Assembly: GCF_914767665.1 (NCBI RefSeq)
Contig: NC_059508.1
Span: forward strand, 24,489,501 to 24,553,500
DNA length: 64,000 bases
Direction: 5' to 3'
DNA from: Harmonia axyridis
Lineage: Eukaryota > Arthropoda > Insecta > Coleoptera > Coccinellidae
Made by a program: the position numbers and the translations under genes. Below the pieces are notes generated by a model. That model ran no database searches. It saw only the letters and a program-made list of their open reading frames with translations, and had not been told where the DNA came from. Each line of letters opens with the position of its first letter. The first letter of the stretch is position 1. Shown piece by piece: positions 1 to 9,696 of this stretch.

Positions 1-7
1 AAAGCTT

Positions 8-19
8 GACACGCGTGTC
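8..19. repeat. 12-bp palindrome GACACGCGTGTC (one per monomer; first copy)
   Basis: A perfect inverted repeat directly after the HindIII site, containing the MluI core ACGCGT. It recurs at this position in most monomers, for example at 286-297. The common alternative GACACACGTGTC is the CG-to-CA decay product; it retains an 8-bp palindrome, ACACGTGT, with a CACGTG core. In twelve monomers the preceding bases change from CTTGAC to CTAGAC, which removes the HindIII site. In ten of those it gives a longer perfect 16-bp palindrome, TAGACACGCGTGTCTA. The function is unknown; a protein-binding site or a small extrudable hairpin is possible. Confidence 0.9.
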
Positions 20-150
20 TAAGGAAACCACTTTGGTATAAGGGACTGTTTTTATTCCCTTCTTTTTGTTTAATGAACAATTATCCAAGTAAGCCGTTCC
101 ACATTGTTGATTTTCTTGGGCTCGGATGTCACGCAGGTAGCTGTAATCTC

Positions 151-158
151 CCACGTGG
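151..158. other. CCACGTGG palindrome with E-box/G-box core (one per monomer; first copy)
   Basis: CACGTG within the perfect palindrome CCACGTGG recurs in nearly every monomer, just before the near-invariant GGTCAATTGC core. CACGTG is the classical site for bHLH(-Zip) proteins in animals and fungi and for bZIP/bHLH proteins in plants. Binding here is inference. Exceptions I saw are the TCAATTGG form near 1263, 5429 and 32278, AAAGTGG near 6949, CACTTG at 16076 and 42577, and CACATG at 60336. A TTTTACGTGG or TTCAACGTGG form in a minority of monomers keeps ACGTGG only. Confidence 0.75.
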
Positions 159-279
159 TAAGGTCAATTGCTGCTGTAACCACGAATGCACGACTGACTT
201 CTGTTGTTGATTTCATTCGTTTGTTATTTTCTTCAATGATTCTCATTCTAACACTTTTCATCGTATTGCACAGGGACGA

Positions 280-557
280 AAGCTTGACACGCGTGTCTAA
301 GGAAACCACTTTGGTATAAGGGACTGTTCTTATTCCCTTCTTTTTGTTTAATGAACAATTATCCAAGTAAGCAATTCCACATTGTTGATTTTCTTGGACT
401 CGGATGTCACGCAGGTAGCTATAATCTCCCACGTGGTGAGGTCAATTGCTGCTGTAACCACAAATGCACGACTGACTTCTGTTGTTGATTTCATTCGTTT
501 GTTATTTTCTTCAATGATTCTCATTCCAGCACTTTTCATCGTATTGCACAGGGACGA
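280..557. repeat. Representative full-length satellite monomer (278 bp)
   Basis: One monomer counted from HindIII site to HindIII site. In order it holds: AAGCTT; the palindrome GACACGCGTGTC at 286-297; a conserved CCACTTTGGTATAAGGGACT stretch; a T-rich segment CCCTTCTTTTTGTTT; ACAATTATCCAAGTAAGC; the landmark TTGTTGATTTTC at 382; CTCGGATGTCACGCAGGTAG; the CCACGTGG palindrome; the nearly invariant core GGTCAATTGCTGCTGTAACC; GCACGACTGACTTC; TTGTTGATTTCATT; a variable pyrimidine-rich segment; and CATCGTATTGCACAGGGACG, leading into the next HindIII site. The most variable sites lie just after the landmark, just after the core, and in the palindrome. The 278-bp length is not a multiple of three, so reading frames shift by two at each monomer. 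Confidence 0.95.
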
Positions 558-937
558 AAGCTTGACACGCGTGTCTAAGGAAACCACTTTGGTATAAGGG
601 ACTGTTCTTATTCCCTTCTTTTTGTTTAATGAACAATTATCCAAGTAAGCCGTTCCACATTGTTGATTTTCTTGGGCTCGGATGTCACGCAGGTAGCTGT
701 AATCTCCCACGTGGTAAGGTCAATTGCTGCTGTAACCACGAATGCACGACTGACTTCTGTTGTTGATTTCATTCGTTTGTTATTTTCTTCAATGTTTCTC
801 ATTCTAACACTTTTCATCGTATTGCACAGTGACGAAAGCTTGACACACGTGTCTAAGGAAACCACTTTGGTATGAGGGACTGCTCTTCTTCCCTTTTTTC
901 TTTTTGATGAACAATTATCCAAGTAAGCCATTCCACA

Positions 938-2175
938 TTGTTGATTTTCTTGGACTAGGATGTCACGCAGCTATCTATAATCTCCCACGTGGAAAGGTCA
1001 ATTGCTGCTGTAACCACAAATGCACGACTGACTTCTGTTGTTGATTTCATTTGTTTGTTATTTCCTTCTATGTTTCTCATTCTAACACTTTTCATCGTAT
1101 TGCACAGGGACGAAAGCTTGACACACATGTCTGAGAAAACCACTTTGGTATGAGGGACTGTTCTTATTCCCTTTTTTTTGTTTAATCAACAATTATCCAA
1201 GTAAGCCATTCCACATTGTTGATTTTCTTGGAATGGGATGTCACGCATGTAGCTACAATCTCTCAATTGGTAAGGTCAATTGCTGCTGTAACCAAAACTG
1301 GACGGCTGACTTCTGTTGTTGATTTCATTTGTTTGTTATTTCCTCCAATATTTCTTATTAAGCCATTCCACATTTTTGATTTCCTCCCACGTGGTAAGGT
1401 CAATTGCTGCTGTAACCAAAACTGGACGGTTGACTTCTGTTGTTGATTTCATTCGTTTGTTATTTCCTTCAATGTTTCTTACTCTAACACTTTCTGTCGT
1501 ATTGCTGAGGGATGAAAGCTTGACACACGGGTCTAAGGAAACCACTTTGGTATAAAGGACTGTTCTTATTTCCTTTTTTTTTGTTTAATCAACAATTATC
1601 CGAGTAGGCCATTCCACATTGTTGATTTTCTTGGACTCGGATGTCTCGCAGGTAGCTATAATCTCCCACGTGGTAAGGTCAATTGCTGCTGTAACCACAA
1701 ATGCACGACTGACTTCTGTTGTTGATTTCATTTGTTTGTTATTTCCTTCTATGTTTCTCATTCTAACACTTTTCATCGTATTGCACAAGGACGAAAGCTT
1801 GACACGCGTGTCTAAGGACACCACTTTGGTATAAGAGACTGTTCTTATTCCCTTCTTTTTGTTTAATGAACAATTATCCAAGTAAGCCATTCCACATTGT
1901 TGATTTTCTTGGACTCGGATGTCACGCAGGTAGCTATAATATCCCACGTGGTAAGGTCAATTGCTGCTGTAACCACAAATGCACGACTGACTTCGGTTGT
2001 TGATTTCATTTGTTTGTTATTTCATTCTATGATTCTCATTCTAACACTTTTCATCGTATTGCACAGGGACGAAAGCTTGACACACGTGCCTAAGGAAACC
2101 ACTTTGGTATAAGGGAATGTTCTTATTTCCTTTCTTTTTGTTTAATGAACAATTATCCAAGTAAGCCATTCCACA
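938..2175. repeat. Module Q, copy 1 (contains divergent composite monomer)
   Basis: Four units with landmarks at 938, 1216, 1619 and 1897. The 938 unit has GGACTAGG in place of GGACTCGG and GCAGCTATC in place of GCAGGTAGC. The 1216 unit is the divergent 403-bp composite. The same series recurs at 5105-6342 (offset 4,167) and 31954-33191 (offset 31,016 from copy 1 and 26,849 from copy 2). The last unit ends with a one-base insertion in the T-rich segment, giving 279-bp spacing to 2176. This is the most divergent sequence in the window. Confidence 0.88.
1216..1618. repeat. 403-bp composite monomer, divergent lineage (copy 1)
   Basis: A fused unit of 403 bp instead of 556 bp for two monomers. 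The first part runs normally to TTTCCTCCAATATTTC, then jumps to AAGCCATTCCACATTTTTGA. It then skips the landmark-to-CTATAAT segment and resumes at CTCCCACGTGG. Both parts carry ACTGGACGG where other monomers have ATGCACGAC, and the rear has TCTGTCGTATTGCTGAGG in place of TTCATCGTATTGCACAGG. The first CCACGTGG is replaced by TCAATTGG. These linked differences mark an older or separately evolving monomer lineage. Confidence 0.88.
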
Positions 2176-4399
2176 TTGTTGATTTTCTTGGACTCGGATG
2201 ACACGCGGGTAGCTATAATCTCCCACGTGGTAAGGTCAATTGCTGCTGTAACCACAAATGCACGACTGACTTCTGTTGTTGATTTCATTCGTTTGTTATT
2301 TTCTTCAATGATTCTCATTCTAACACTTTTCATCGTATTGCACAGGGACGAAAGCTTGACACGCGTGTCTAAGGAAACCACTTTGGTATAAGGGACTGTT
2401 CTTATTCCCTTCTTTTTGTTTAATGAACAATTATCCAAGTAAGCCGTTCCACATTGTTGATTTTCTTGGGCTCGGATGTCACGCAGGTAGCTGTAATCTC
2501 CCACGTGGTAAGGTCAATTGCTGCTGTAACCACGAATGCACGACTGACTTCTGTTGTTGATTTCATTCGTTTGCTATTTTCTTCAATGATTCTCATTCTA
2601 ACACTTTTCATCGTATTGCACAGGGACGAAAGCTTGACACGCGTGTCTAAGGAAACCACATTGGTATAAGGGAATGTTCTCACTTCATTCTTTCTGTATA
2701 ATGATCAATTATCCAAATAAGCCATTCCACATTGTTGATTTTCTTGGACTCGGATGTCACGCAGGTAGCTATAATCTCCCACGTGGTGAGGTCAATTGCT
2801 GCTGTAACCACAAATGCACGACTGACTTCTGTTGTTGATTTCATTCGTTTGTTATTTTCTTCAATGTTTCTCATTCTAACACTTTTCATCGTAATGCACA
2901 GGGACGAAAGCTTGACACACGTGTCTATGGAAACCACATTGGTATAAGGGACTGTTCTTACTTCATTCTTTCTGTATAATGATCAATTATCCAAGTAAGC
3001 CATTCCACATTGTTGATTTTCTTGGACTCGGATGTCACGCAGGTAGCTATAATCTCCCACGTGGTAAGGTCAATTGCTGCTGTAATCACAAATGCACGAC
3101 TGACTTCTGTTGTTGATTTGATTTGTTTGTTATTTCCTTCAATGTTTCTCATTCTAACACTTCTCATCGTATTGCACAGGGACGAAAGCTTGACACACGT
3201 GTCTATGGAAACCACATGGGTATAAGGGACTGTTCTTATTCCCTTCTTTCTGTATAATGATCAATTATCCAAGTAAGCCATTCCACATTGTTGATTTTCT
3301 TGGACTTGGATGACACGCAGGTAGCTATTATCTTTCACGTGGTAAGGTCAATTGCTGCTGTAACCACAAATGCACGACTGACTTCTGTTGTTGATTTCAT
3401 TTGTTTGTTATTTCCTTTAATGTTTCTCATTCTAACATTTCTCATCGTATTGCACAGGGACGAAAGCTTGACACACGTGTCTAAGGAAACCACTTTGGTA
3501 TAAGGGACTGTTCTTATTCCCTTCTTTTTGTTTAATGAACAATTATCCAAGTAAGCCGTTCCACATTGTTCATTTTCTTGGGCTCGGATGTCACGCAGGT
3601 AGCTGTAATCTCCCACGTGGTAAGGTCAATTGCTGCTGTAACCACAAATGCACGACTGACTTCTGTTGTTGATTTCATTCGTTTGTTATTTTCTTCAATG
3701 TTTCTCATTCTAACACTTTTCATCGTATTGCACAGGGACGAAAGCTTGACACGCGTGTCTAAGGAAACCACTTTGGTATAAGGGACTGTTCTTATTCCCT
3801 TCTTTTTGCTTAATGAACAATTATCCAAGTAAGCCGTTCCACATTGTTCATTTTCTTGGGCTCGGATGTCACGCAGGTAGCTGTAATCTCCCACGTGGTA
3901 AGGTCAATTGCTGCTGTAACCACAAATGCACGACTGACTTCTGTTGTTGATTTCATTCGTTTGTTATTTTCTTCAATGTTTCTCATTCTAACACTTTTCA
4001 TCGTATTGCACAGGGACGAAAGCTTGACACGCGTGTCTAAGGAAACCACTTTGGTATAAGGGACTGTTCTTATTCCCTTCTTTTTGCTTAATGAACAATT
4101 ATCCAAGTAAGCCGTTCCACATTGTTCATTTTCTTGGGCTCGGATGTCACGCAGGTAGCTGTAATCTCCCACGTGGTAAGGTCAATTGCTGCTGTAACCA
4201 CAAATGCACGACTGACTTCTGTTGTTGATTTCATTCGTTTGTTATTTTCTTCAATGTTTCTCATTCTAACACTTTTCATCGTATTGCACAGGGACGAAAG
4301 CTTGACACACGTGTCTAAGGAAACCACTTTGGTATGAGGGACTGCTCTTCTTCCCTTTTTTCTTTTTGATGAACAATTATCCAAGTAAGCCATTCCACA
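2176..4399. repeat. Module R copy 1, first part (eight monomers)
   Basis: Landmarks at 2176, 2454, 2732, 3010, 3288, 3566, 3844 and 4122, all 278 bp apart. The 2176 unit is a chimera: its front has GGATGACACGCGGG, as at 6343, and its rear is the CATTCG/ATGATTCTC type. Units 2732 and 3010 end in the TTCTTTCTGTATAATGATC variant. Units 3566, 3844 and 4122 are almost identical and share TTGTTCATTTTC in place of the usual landmark, indicating a recent local triplication. From 2454 onward the series matches 29303-31248 at a constant offset of 26,849. Confidence 0.88.
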
Positions 4400-5104
4400 T
4401 TGTTGATTTTCTTGGACTAGGATGTCACGCAGCTATCTATAATCTCCCACGTGGAAAGGTCAATTGCTGCTGTAACCACAAATGCACGACTGACTTCTGT
4501 TGTTGATTTCATTTGTTTGTTATTTCCTTCTATGTTTCTCATTCTAACACTTTTCATCGTATTGCACAGGGACGAAAGCTTGACACACATGTCTGAGAAA
4601 ACCACTTTGGTATGAGGGACTGTTCTTATTCCCTTTTTTTTGTTTAATCAACAATTATCCAAGTAAGCCATTCCACATTGTTGATTTTCTTGGAATGGGA
4701 TGTCTGTCGTATTGCTGAGGGATGAAAGCTTGACACACGTGTCTAAGGAACCACTTTGGTATAAGGGACTGTTCTTATTCCCTTCTTTTTGTTTAATGAA
4801 CAATTATCCAAGTAAGCCATTCCACATTGTTGATTTTCTTGGACTCGGATGTCACGCAGGTAGCTATAATCTCCCACGTGGTGAGGTCAATTGCTGCTGT
4901 AACCACAAATGCACGACTGACTTCTATTGTTGATTTCATTCGTTTGTTATTTTCTTCAATGATTCTCATTCTAACACTTTTCATCGTATTGCACAGGGAC
5001 GAAAGCTTGACACACGTGTCTAAGGACACCACTTTGGTATGAGGGACTGCTCTTCTTCCCTTTTTTCTTTTTGATGAACAATTATCCAAGTAAGCCATTC
5101 CACA
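4400..5104. repeat. Module R copy 1, segment with truncated 149-bp monomer
   Basis: Units at 4400 (GGACTAGG variant), 4678 and 4827. The 4678 unit is only 149 bp long: after TGGAATGGGATGTC it jumps to TGTCGTATTGCTGAGG, so it is the 403-bp composite with about 254 bp deleted. It also has AAGGAACCAC, one A short. The same truncated unit occurs at 31527-31675. The segment is a deleted partner of module Q copy 2, which follows it. Confidence 0.88.
4678..4826. repeat. Truncated satellite monomer, 149 bp (internal deletion)
   Basis: The left part matches the start of the divergent composite at 1216 and the right part matches its end. The joint lies near 4703, and only about two bases (TC) are shared at the breakpoints, which suggests a break-and-join event rather than in-register unequal exchange. 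The CCACGTGG box and the core are lost, while the HindIII site and the GACACACGTGTC element are kept. Confidence 0.88.
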
Positions 5105-6342
5105 TTGTTGATTTTCTTGGACTAGGATGTCACGCAGCTATCTATAATCTCCCACGTGGAAAGGTCAATTGCTGCTGTAACCACAAATGCACGACTGACT
5201 TCTGTTGTTGATTTCATTTGTTTGTTATTTCCTTCTATGTTTCTCATTCTAACACTTTTCATCGTATTGCACAGGGACGAAAGCTTGACACACATGTCTG
5301 AGAAAACCACTTTGGTATGAGGGACTGTTCTTATTCCCTTTTTTTTGTTTAATCAACAATTATCCAAGTAAGCCATTCCACATTGTTGATTTTCTTGGAA
5401 TGGGATGTCACGCATGTAGCTACAATCTCTCAATTGGTAAGGTCAATTGCTGCTGTAACCAAAACTGGACGGCTGACTTCTGTTGTTGATTTCATTTGTT
5501 TGTTATTTCCTCCAATATTTCCTATTAAGCCATTCCACATTTTTGATTTCCTCCCACGTGTTAAGGTCAATTGCTGCTGTAACCAAAACTGGACGGTTGA
5601 CTTCTGTTAATGATTTCATTCGTTTGTTATTTCCTTCAATGTTTCTTACTCTAACACTTTCTGTCGTATTGCTGAGGGATGAAAGCTTGACACACGTGTC
5701 TAAGGAAACCACTTTGGTATAAAGGACTGTTCTTATTTCCTTTTTTTTTGTTTAATCAACAATTATCCGAGTAGGCCATTCCACATTGTTGATTTTCTTG
5801 GACTCGGATGTCTCGCAGGTAGCTATAATCTCCCACGTGGTAAGGTCAATTGCTGCTGTAACCACAAATGCACGACTGACTTCTGTTGTTGATTTCATTT
5901 GTTTGTTATTTCCTTCTATGTTTCTCATTCTAACACTTTTCATCGTATTGCACAAGGACGAAAGCTTGACACGCGTGTCTAAGGAAACCACTTTGGTATA
6001 AGAGACTGTTCTTATTCCCTTCTTTTTGTTTAATGAACAATTATCCAAGTAAGCCATTCCACATTGTTGATTTTCTTGGACTCGGATGTCACGCAGGTAG
6101 CTATAATATCCCACGTGGTAAGGTCAATTGCTGCTGTAACCACAAATGCACGACTGACTTCGGTTGTTGATTTCATTTGTTTGTTATTTCATTCTATGAT
6201 TCTCATTCTAACACTTTTCATCGTATTGCACAGGGACGAAAGCTTGACACACGTGCCTAAGGAAACCACTTTGGTATAAGGGAATGTTCTTATTTCCTTT
6301 CTTTTTGTTTAATGAACAATTATCCAAGTAAGCCATTCCACA
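5105..6342. repeat. Module Q, copy 2
   Basis: Landmarks at 5105, 5383 (403-bp composite), 5786 and 6064 correspond to 938, 1216, 1619 and 1897 at offset 4,167. Small differences from copy 1 include CTTCTGTTAATGATTTC in the composite (TTGTTGATTTC in copy 1) and CACGTGTTAAGG after its CACGTG. Copy 3 at 31954 shares both, so copies 2 and 3 are closer to each other than to copy 1. This agrees with the 26.8-kb super-repeat. Confidence 0.88.
5383..5785. repeat. 403-bp composite monomer, divergent lineage (copy 2)
   Basis: The same fusion as at 1216, with ACTGGACGG cores and TCTGTCGTATTGCTGAGG. It differs from copy 1 at TTTCCTATTAAGCC (TTTCTTATTAAGCC in copy 1), at CACGTGTTAAGG, and at CTGTTAATGATTTC. 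The first CCACGTGG is replaced by TCAATTGG, while the second box keeps CACGTG. Confidence 0.88.
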
Positions 6343-9300
6343 TTGTTGATTTTCTTGGACTCGGATGACACGCGGGTAGCTATAATCTCCCACGTGGTAA
6401 GGTCAATTGCTGCTGTAACCACAATTGGACGGCTGACTTCTGTTGTTGATTTCATTTGTTTGTTATTTCCTTCAATGTTCCTCATTCTAACACTTCTCAT
6501 CGTATTGCACAGGGACGAAAGCTTGACACACGTGTCTAAGGAAACCACTTTGGTATAAGGGACTGTTCTTACTTCATTCTTTTTGTATAATGATCAATTA
6601 TCCAAGTAAGTCATTCCACATTGTTGAATTTCTTGGACTCGGATGTCACGGAGGTAGCTATAATCTCCCACGTGGTAAGGTCAATTGCTGCTGTAATCAC
6701 AAATGCACGACTGACTTCTGTTGTTGATTTGATTTGTTTGTTATTTCCTTCAATATTTCTCATTCTAACACTTCTCATCGTATTGCACAGGGACGAAAGC
6801 TTGACACACGTGTCTAAGGAGAAACCACATTGGTATAAGGGACTGTTCTTATTCCCTTCTTTCTGTATGATGATCAATTATCCAAGTAAGCCATTCCACA
6901 TTATTGATTTTCTTGGACTCGGGTGACACGCAGGTAGCTATAATCTTTAAAGTGGTAAGGTCAATTGCTGCTGTAACCACAAATGCACGACTGACTTCTG
7001 TTGTTGATTTCATTTGTTTGTTATTTCCTTCAATGTTTCTCATTCTAACACTTTTCATCGTATTGCACAGGGACGAAAGCTTGACACACGTGTCTAAGGA
7101 AACCACTTTGGTATAAGGGACTGTTCTTATTCCCTTCTTTTTGTTTAATGAACAATTATCCAAGTAAGCCGTTCCACATTGTTGATTTTCTTGGACTCGG
7201 ATGACACGCAGGTAGCTATAATCTTTTACGTGGTAAGGTCAATTGCTGCTGTAACCACAAATGCACGACTGACTTCTGTTGTTGATTTCATTTGTTTGTT
7301 ATTTCCTTTAATGTTTCTCATTCTAACACTTTCCATCGTATTGCACAGGGACGAAAGCTTGACACGCGTGTCTAAGGAAACCACTTTGGTATAAGGGACT
7401 GTTCTTATTCCCTTCTTTTTGTTTAATGAACAATTATCCAAGCCATTCCACATTGTTGATTTTCTTGGACTCGGATGTCACGCAGGTAGCTATAATCTCC
7501 CACGTGGTAAGGTCAATTGCTGCTGTAACCACAAATGCACGACTGACTTCTGTTGTTGATTTCATTTGTTTGTTATTTGCTTCAATGTTTCTCATTCTAA
7601 CACTTTTCATCGTATTGCACAGGGACGAAAGCTTGACACGCGTGTCTAAGGAAACCACTTTGGTATAAGGGACTGTTCTTATTTCCTTCTTTTTGTTTAA
7701 TGAACAATTATCCAAGTAAGCCGTTCCACACTGTTGATTATCTTGGGCTCGGATGTCACGCAGGTAGCTGTAATCTCCCACGTGGTAAGGTCAATTGCTG
7801 CTGTAACCACGAATGCACGACTGACTTCTGTTGTTGATTTCATTCGTTTGTTATTTTCTTCAATGATTCTCATTCCAGCACTTTTCATCGTATTGCACAG
7901 GGACGAAAGCTTGACACGCGTGTCTAAGGAAACCACTTTGGTATAAGGGACTGTTCTTATTCCCTTCTTTTTGTTTAATGAACAATTATCCAAGTAAGCC
8001 GTTCCACATTGTTGATTTTCTTGGGCTCGGATGTCACGCAGGTAGCTGTAATCTCCCACGTGGTAAGGTCAATTGCTGCTGTAACCACGAATGCACGACT
8101 GACTTCTGTTGTTGATTTCATTCGTTTGTTATTTTCTTCAATGTTTCTCATTCTAACACTTTTCATCGTATTGCACAGTGACGAAAGCTTGACACGCGTG
8201 TCTAAGGAAACCACTTTGGTATGAGGGACTGCTCTTCTTCCCTTTTTTCTTTTTGATGAACAATTATCCAAGTAAGCCATTCCACATTGTTGATTTTCTT
8301 GAACTCGGATGACACGCAGGTAGCTATAATCTCCCACGTGGTAAGGTCAATTGCTACTGTAACCACAAATGCACGACTGACTTCTGTTGTTGATTTCATT
8401 TGTTTGTTATTTCCTTCAATGTTTCTCATTCTAACACTTTTCATCGTATTGCACAGGGACGAAAGCTTGACACGCGTGTCTAAGGAAACCACTTTGGTAT
8501 AAGGGACTGTTCTTATTTCCTTCTTTTTGTTTAATGAACAATTATCCAAGTAAGCCGTTCCACACTGTTGATTATCTTGGGCTCGGATGTCACGCAGGTA
8601 GCTGTAATCTCCCACGTGGTAAGGTCAATTGCTGCTGTAACCACGAATGCACGACTGACTTCTTTTGTTGATTTCATTCGTTTGTTATTTTCTTCAATGA
8701 TTCTCATTCCAGCACTTTTCATCGTATTGCACAGGGACGAAAGCTTGACACGCGTGTCTAAGGAAACCACTTTGGTATAAGGGACTGTTCTTATTCCCTT
8801 CTTTTTGTTTAATGAACAATTATCCAAGTAAGCCGTTCCACATTGTTGATTTTCTTGGGCTCGGATGTCACGCAGGTAGCTGTAATCTCCCACGTGGTAA
8901 GGTCAATTGCTGCTGTAACCACGAATGTACGACTGACTTCTGTTGTTGATTTCATTCGTTTGTTATTTTCTTCAATGTTTCTCATTCTAACACTTTTTAT
9001 CGTATTGCACAGTGACGAAAGCTTGACACACGTGTCTAAGGAAACCACTTTGGTATGAGGGACTGCTCTTCTTCCCTTTTTTCTTTTTGATGAACAATTA
9101 TCCAAGTAAGCCATTCCACATTGTTGATTTTCTTGGACTAGGATGTCACGCAGCTATCTATAATCTCCCACGTGGAAAGGTCAATTGCTGCTGTAACCAC
9201 AAATGCACGACTGACTTCTGTGGTTGATTTCATTTGTTTGTTATTTCCTTCTATGTTTCTCATTCTAACACTTTTCATCGTATTGCACAGGGACGAAAGC

Positions 9301-9399
9301 TTGACACACATGTCTGAGAAAACCACTTTGGTATGAGGGACTGTTCTTATTCCCTTTTTTTTTGTTTAATCAACAATTATCCAAGTAAGCCATTCCACA
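6343..9399. repeat. Module R copy 1, last part (eleven monomers)
   Basis: Landmarks lie at 6343, 6621, about 6901, 7179, about 7453, about 7731, 8009, 8287, about 8565, 8843 and 9121. The 6621 unit has a two-base insertion (AAGGAGAAACC) and the 7453 unit follows a four-base deletion (CCAAGCCATT without GTAA). The unit at 6901 has lost CACGTG (AAAGTGG). Units 8009-8287 and 8565-8843 form two similar pairs. The series corresponds to 33192-36448 of R copy 2, which lacks the 6621-type unit and has two extra units (33950 and 35058). Confidence 0.85.
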
Positions 9400-9696
9400 T
9401 TGTTGATTTTCTTGAACTCGGATGACACGCAGGTAGCTATAATCTCGCACGTGGTAAGGTCAATTGCTACTGTTACCACAAATGCACGACTGACTTCTGT
9501 TGTTGATTTCATTTGTTTGTTATTTCCTTCTATGTTTCTCATTCTAACACTTTTCATCGTATTGCACAGGGACGAAAGCTTGACACGCGTGTCTAAGGAA
9601 ACCACTTTTTTTTGTTTAATCAACAATTATCCAAGTAGGCCATTCCACATTGTTCTTTTTGTTTAATGAACAATTATCCAAGTAAGCCATTCCACA
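9400..9696. repeat. Monomer plus rearrangement scar
   Basis: The unit starting at 9400 is a standard monomer until CCAC followed by a run of T near 9605, where about 28 bp are missing. A 50-bp stretch then runs to CCACATTGTT near 9655 and restarts at CTTTTTGTTTAATGAAC, so the segment before the landmark is present twice with small differences (AATCAAC against AATGAAC; GTAGGCC against GTAAGCC). The net length is 297 bp. This scar is unique in the window. Confidence 0.85.

Larger units (their letters stand above)
1..937. repeat. Plain monomers at the left edge
   Basis: Three complete monomers with landmarks at 104, 382 and 660, plus the tail of one entering from the left, all spaced exactly 278 bp. 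The 104 and 660 copies carry the GGGCTCGG and CTGTAAT variants. The 382 copy mixes a GGACTCGG/CTATAAT front with a TTCCAGCACTT rear, so it is a chimera. The last monomer ends in the GGACTGCTCTTCTTCCC variant that precedes module Q. Confidence 0.9.

Noticed and set aside
20..75. TATA-like or promoter-like element (GGTATAAGGG) upstream of a T-rich tract
   Set aside because: It recurs in every monomer with no associated gene, and is deleted in several units. There is no evidence of transcription initiation from sequence alone.
204..215. Internal subrepeat: TTGTTGATTTC about 100 bp after TTGTTGATTTTC
   Set aside because: The similarity is limited to about ten bases in a T-rich context and does not extend, so a dimeric origin of the monomer is not supported.
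104..319. Plus-strand open frame of ~71 codons, repeated in most monomers
   Set aside because: It begins at TTG, not ATG; the first in-frame ATG leaves only about 30 codons. Variants between monomers mostly change the residue, and small indels break it in several units. It is a by-product of a stop-poor repeat.
770..800. Possible CENP-B box (TTCG followed by an A/T segment) in CATTCGTTTG monomers
   Set aside because: Only TTCG matches; the CGGG half of the box is absent, and many monomers have TTTG in place of TTCG.
9340..9370. Differences in T-run length between otherwise identical monomers
   Set aside because: Homopolymer length is error-prone in long-read assemblies, so I do not treat single-T differences as biological signals.
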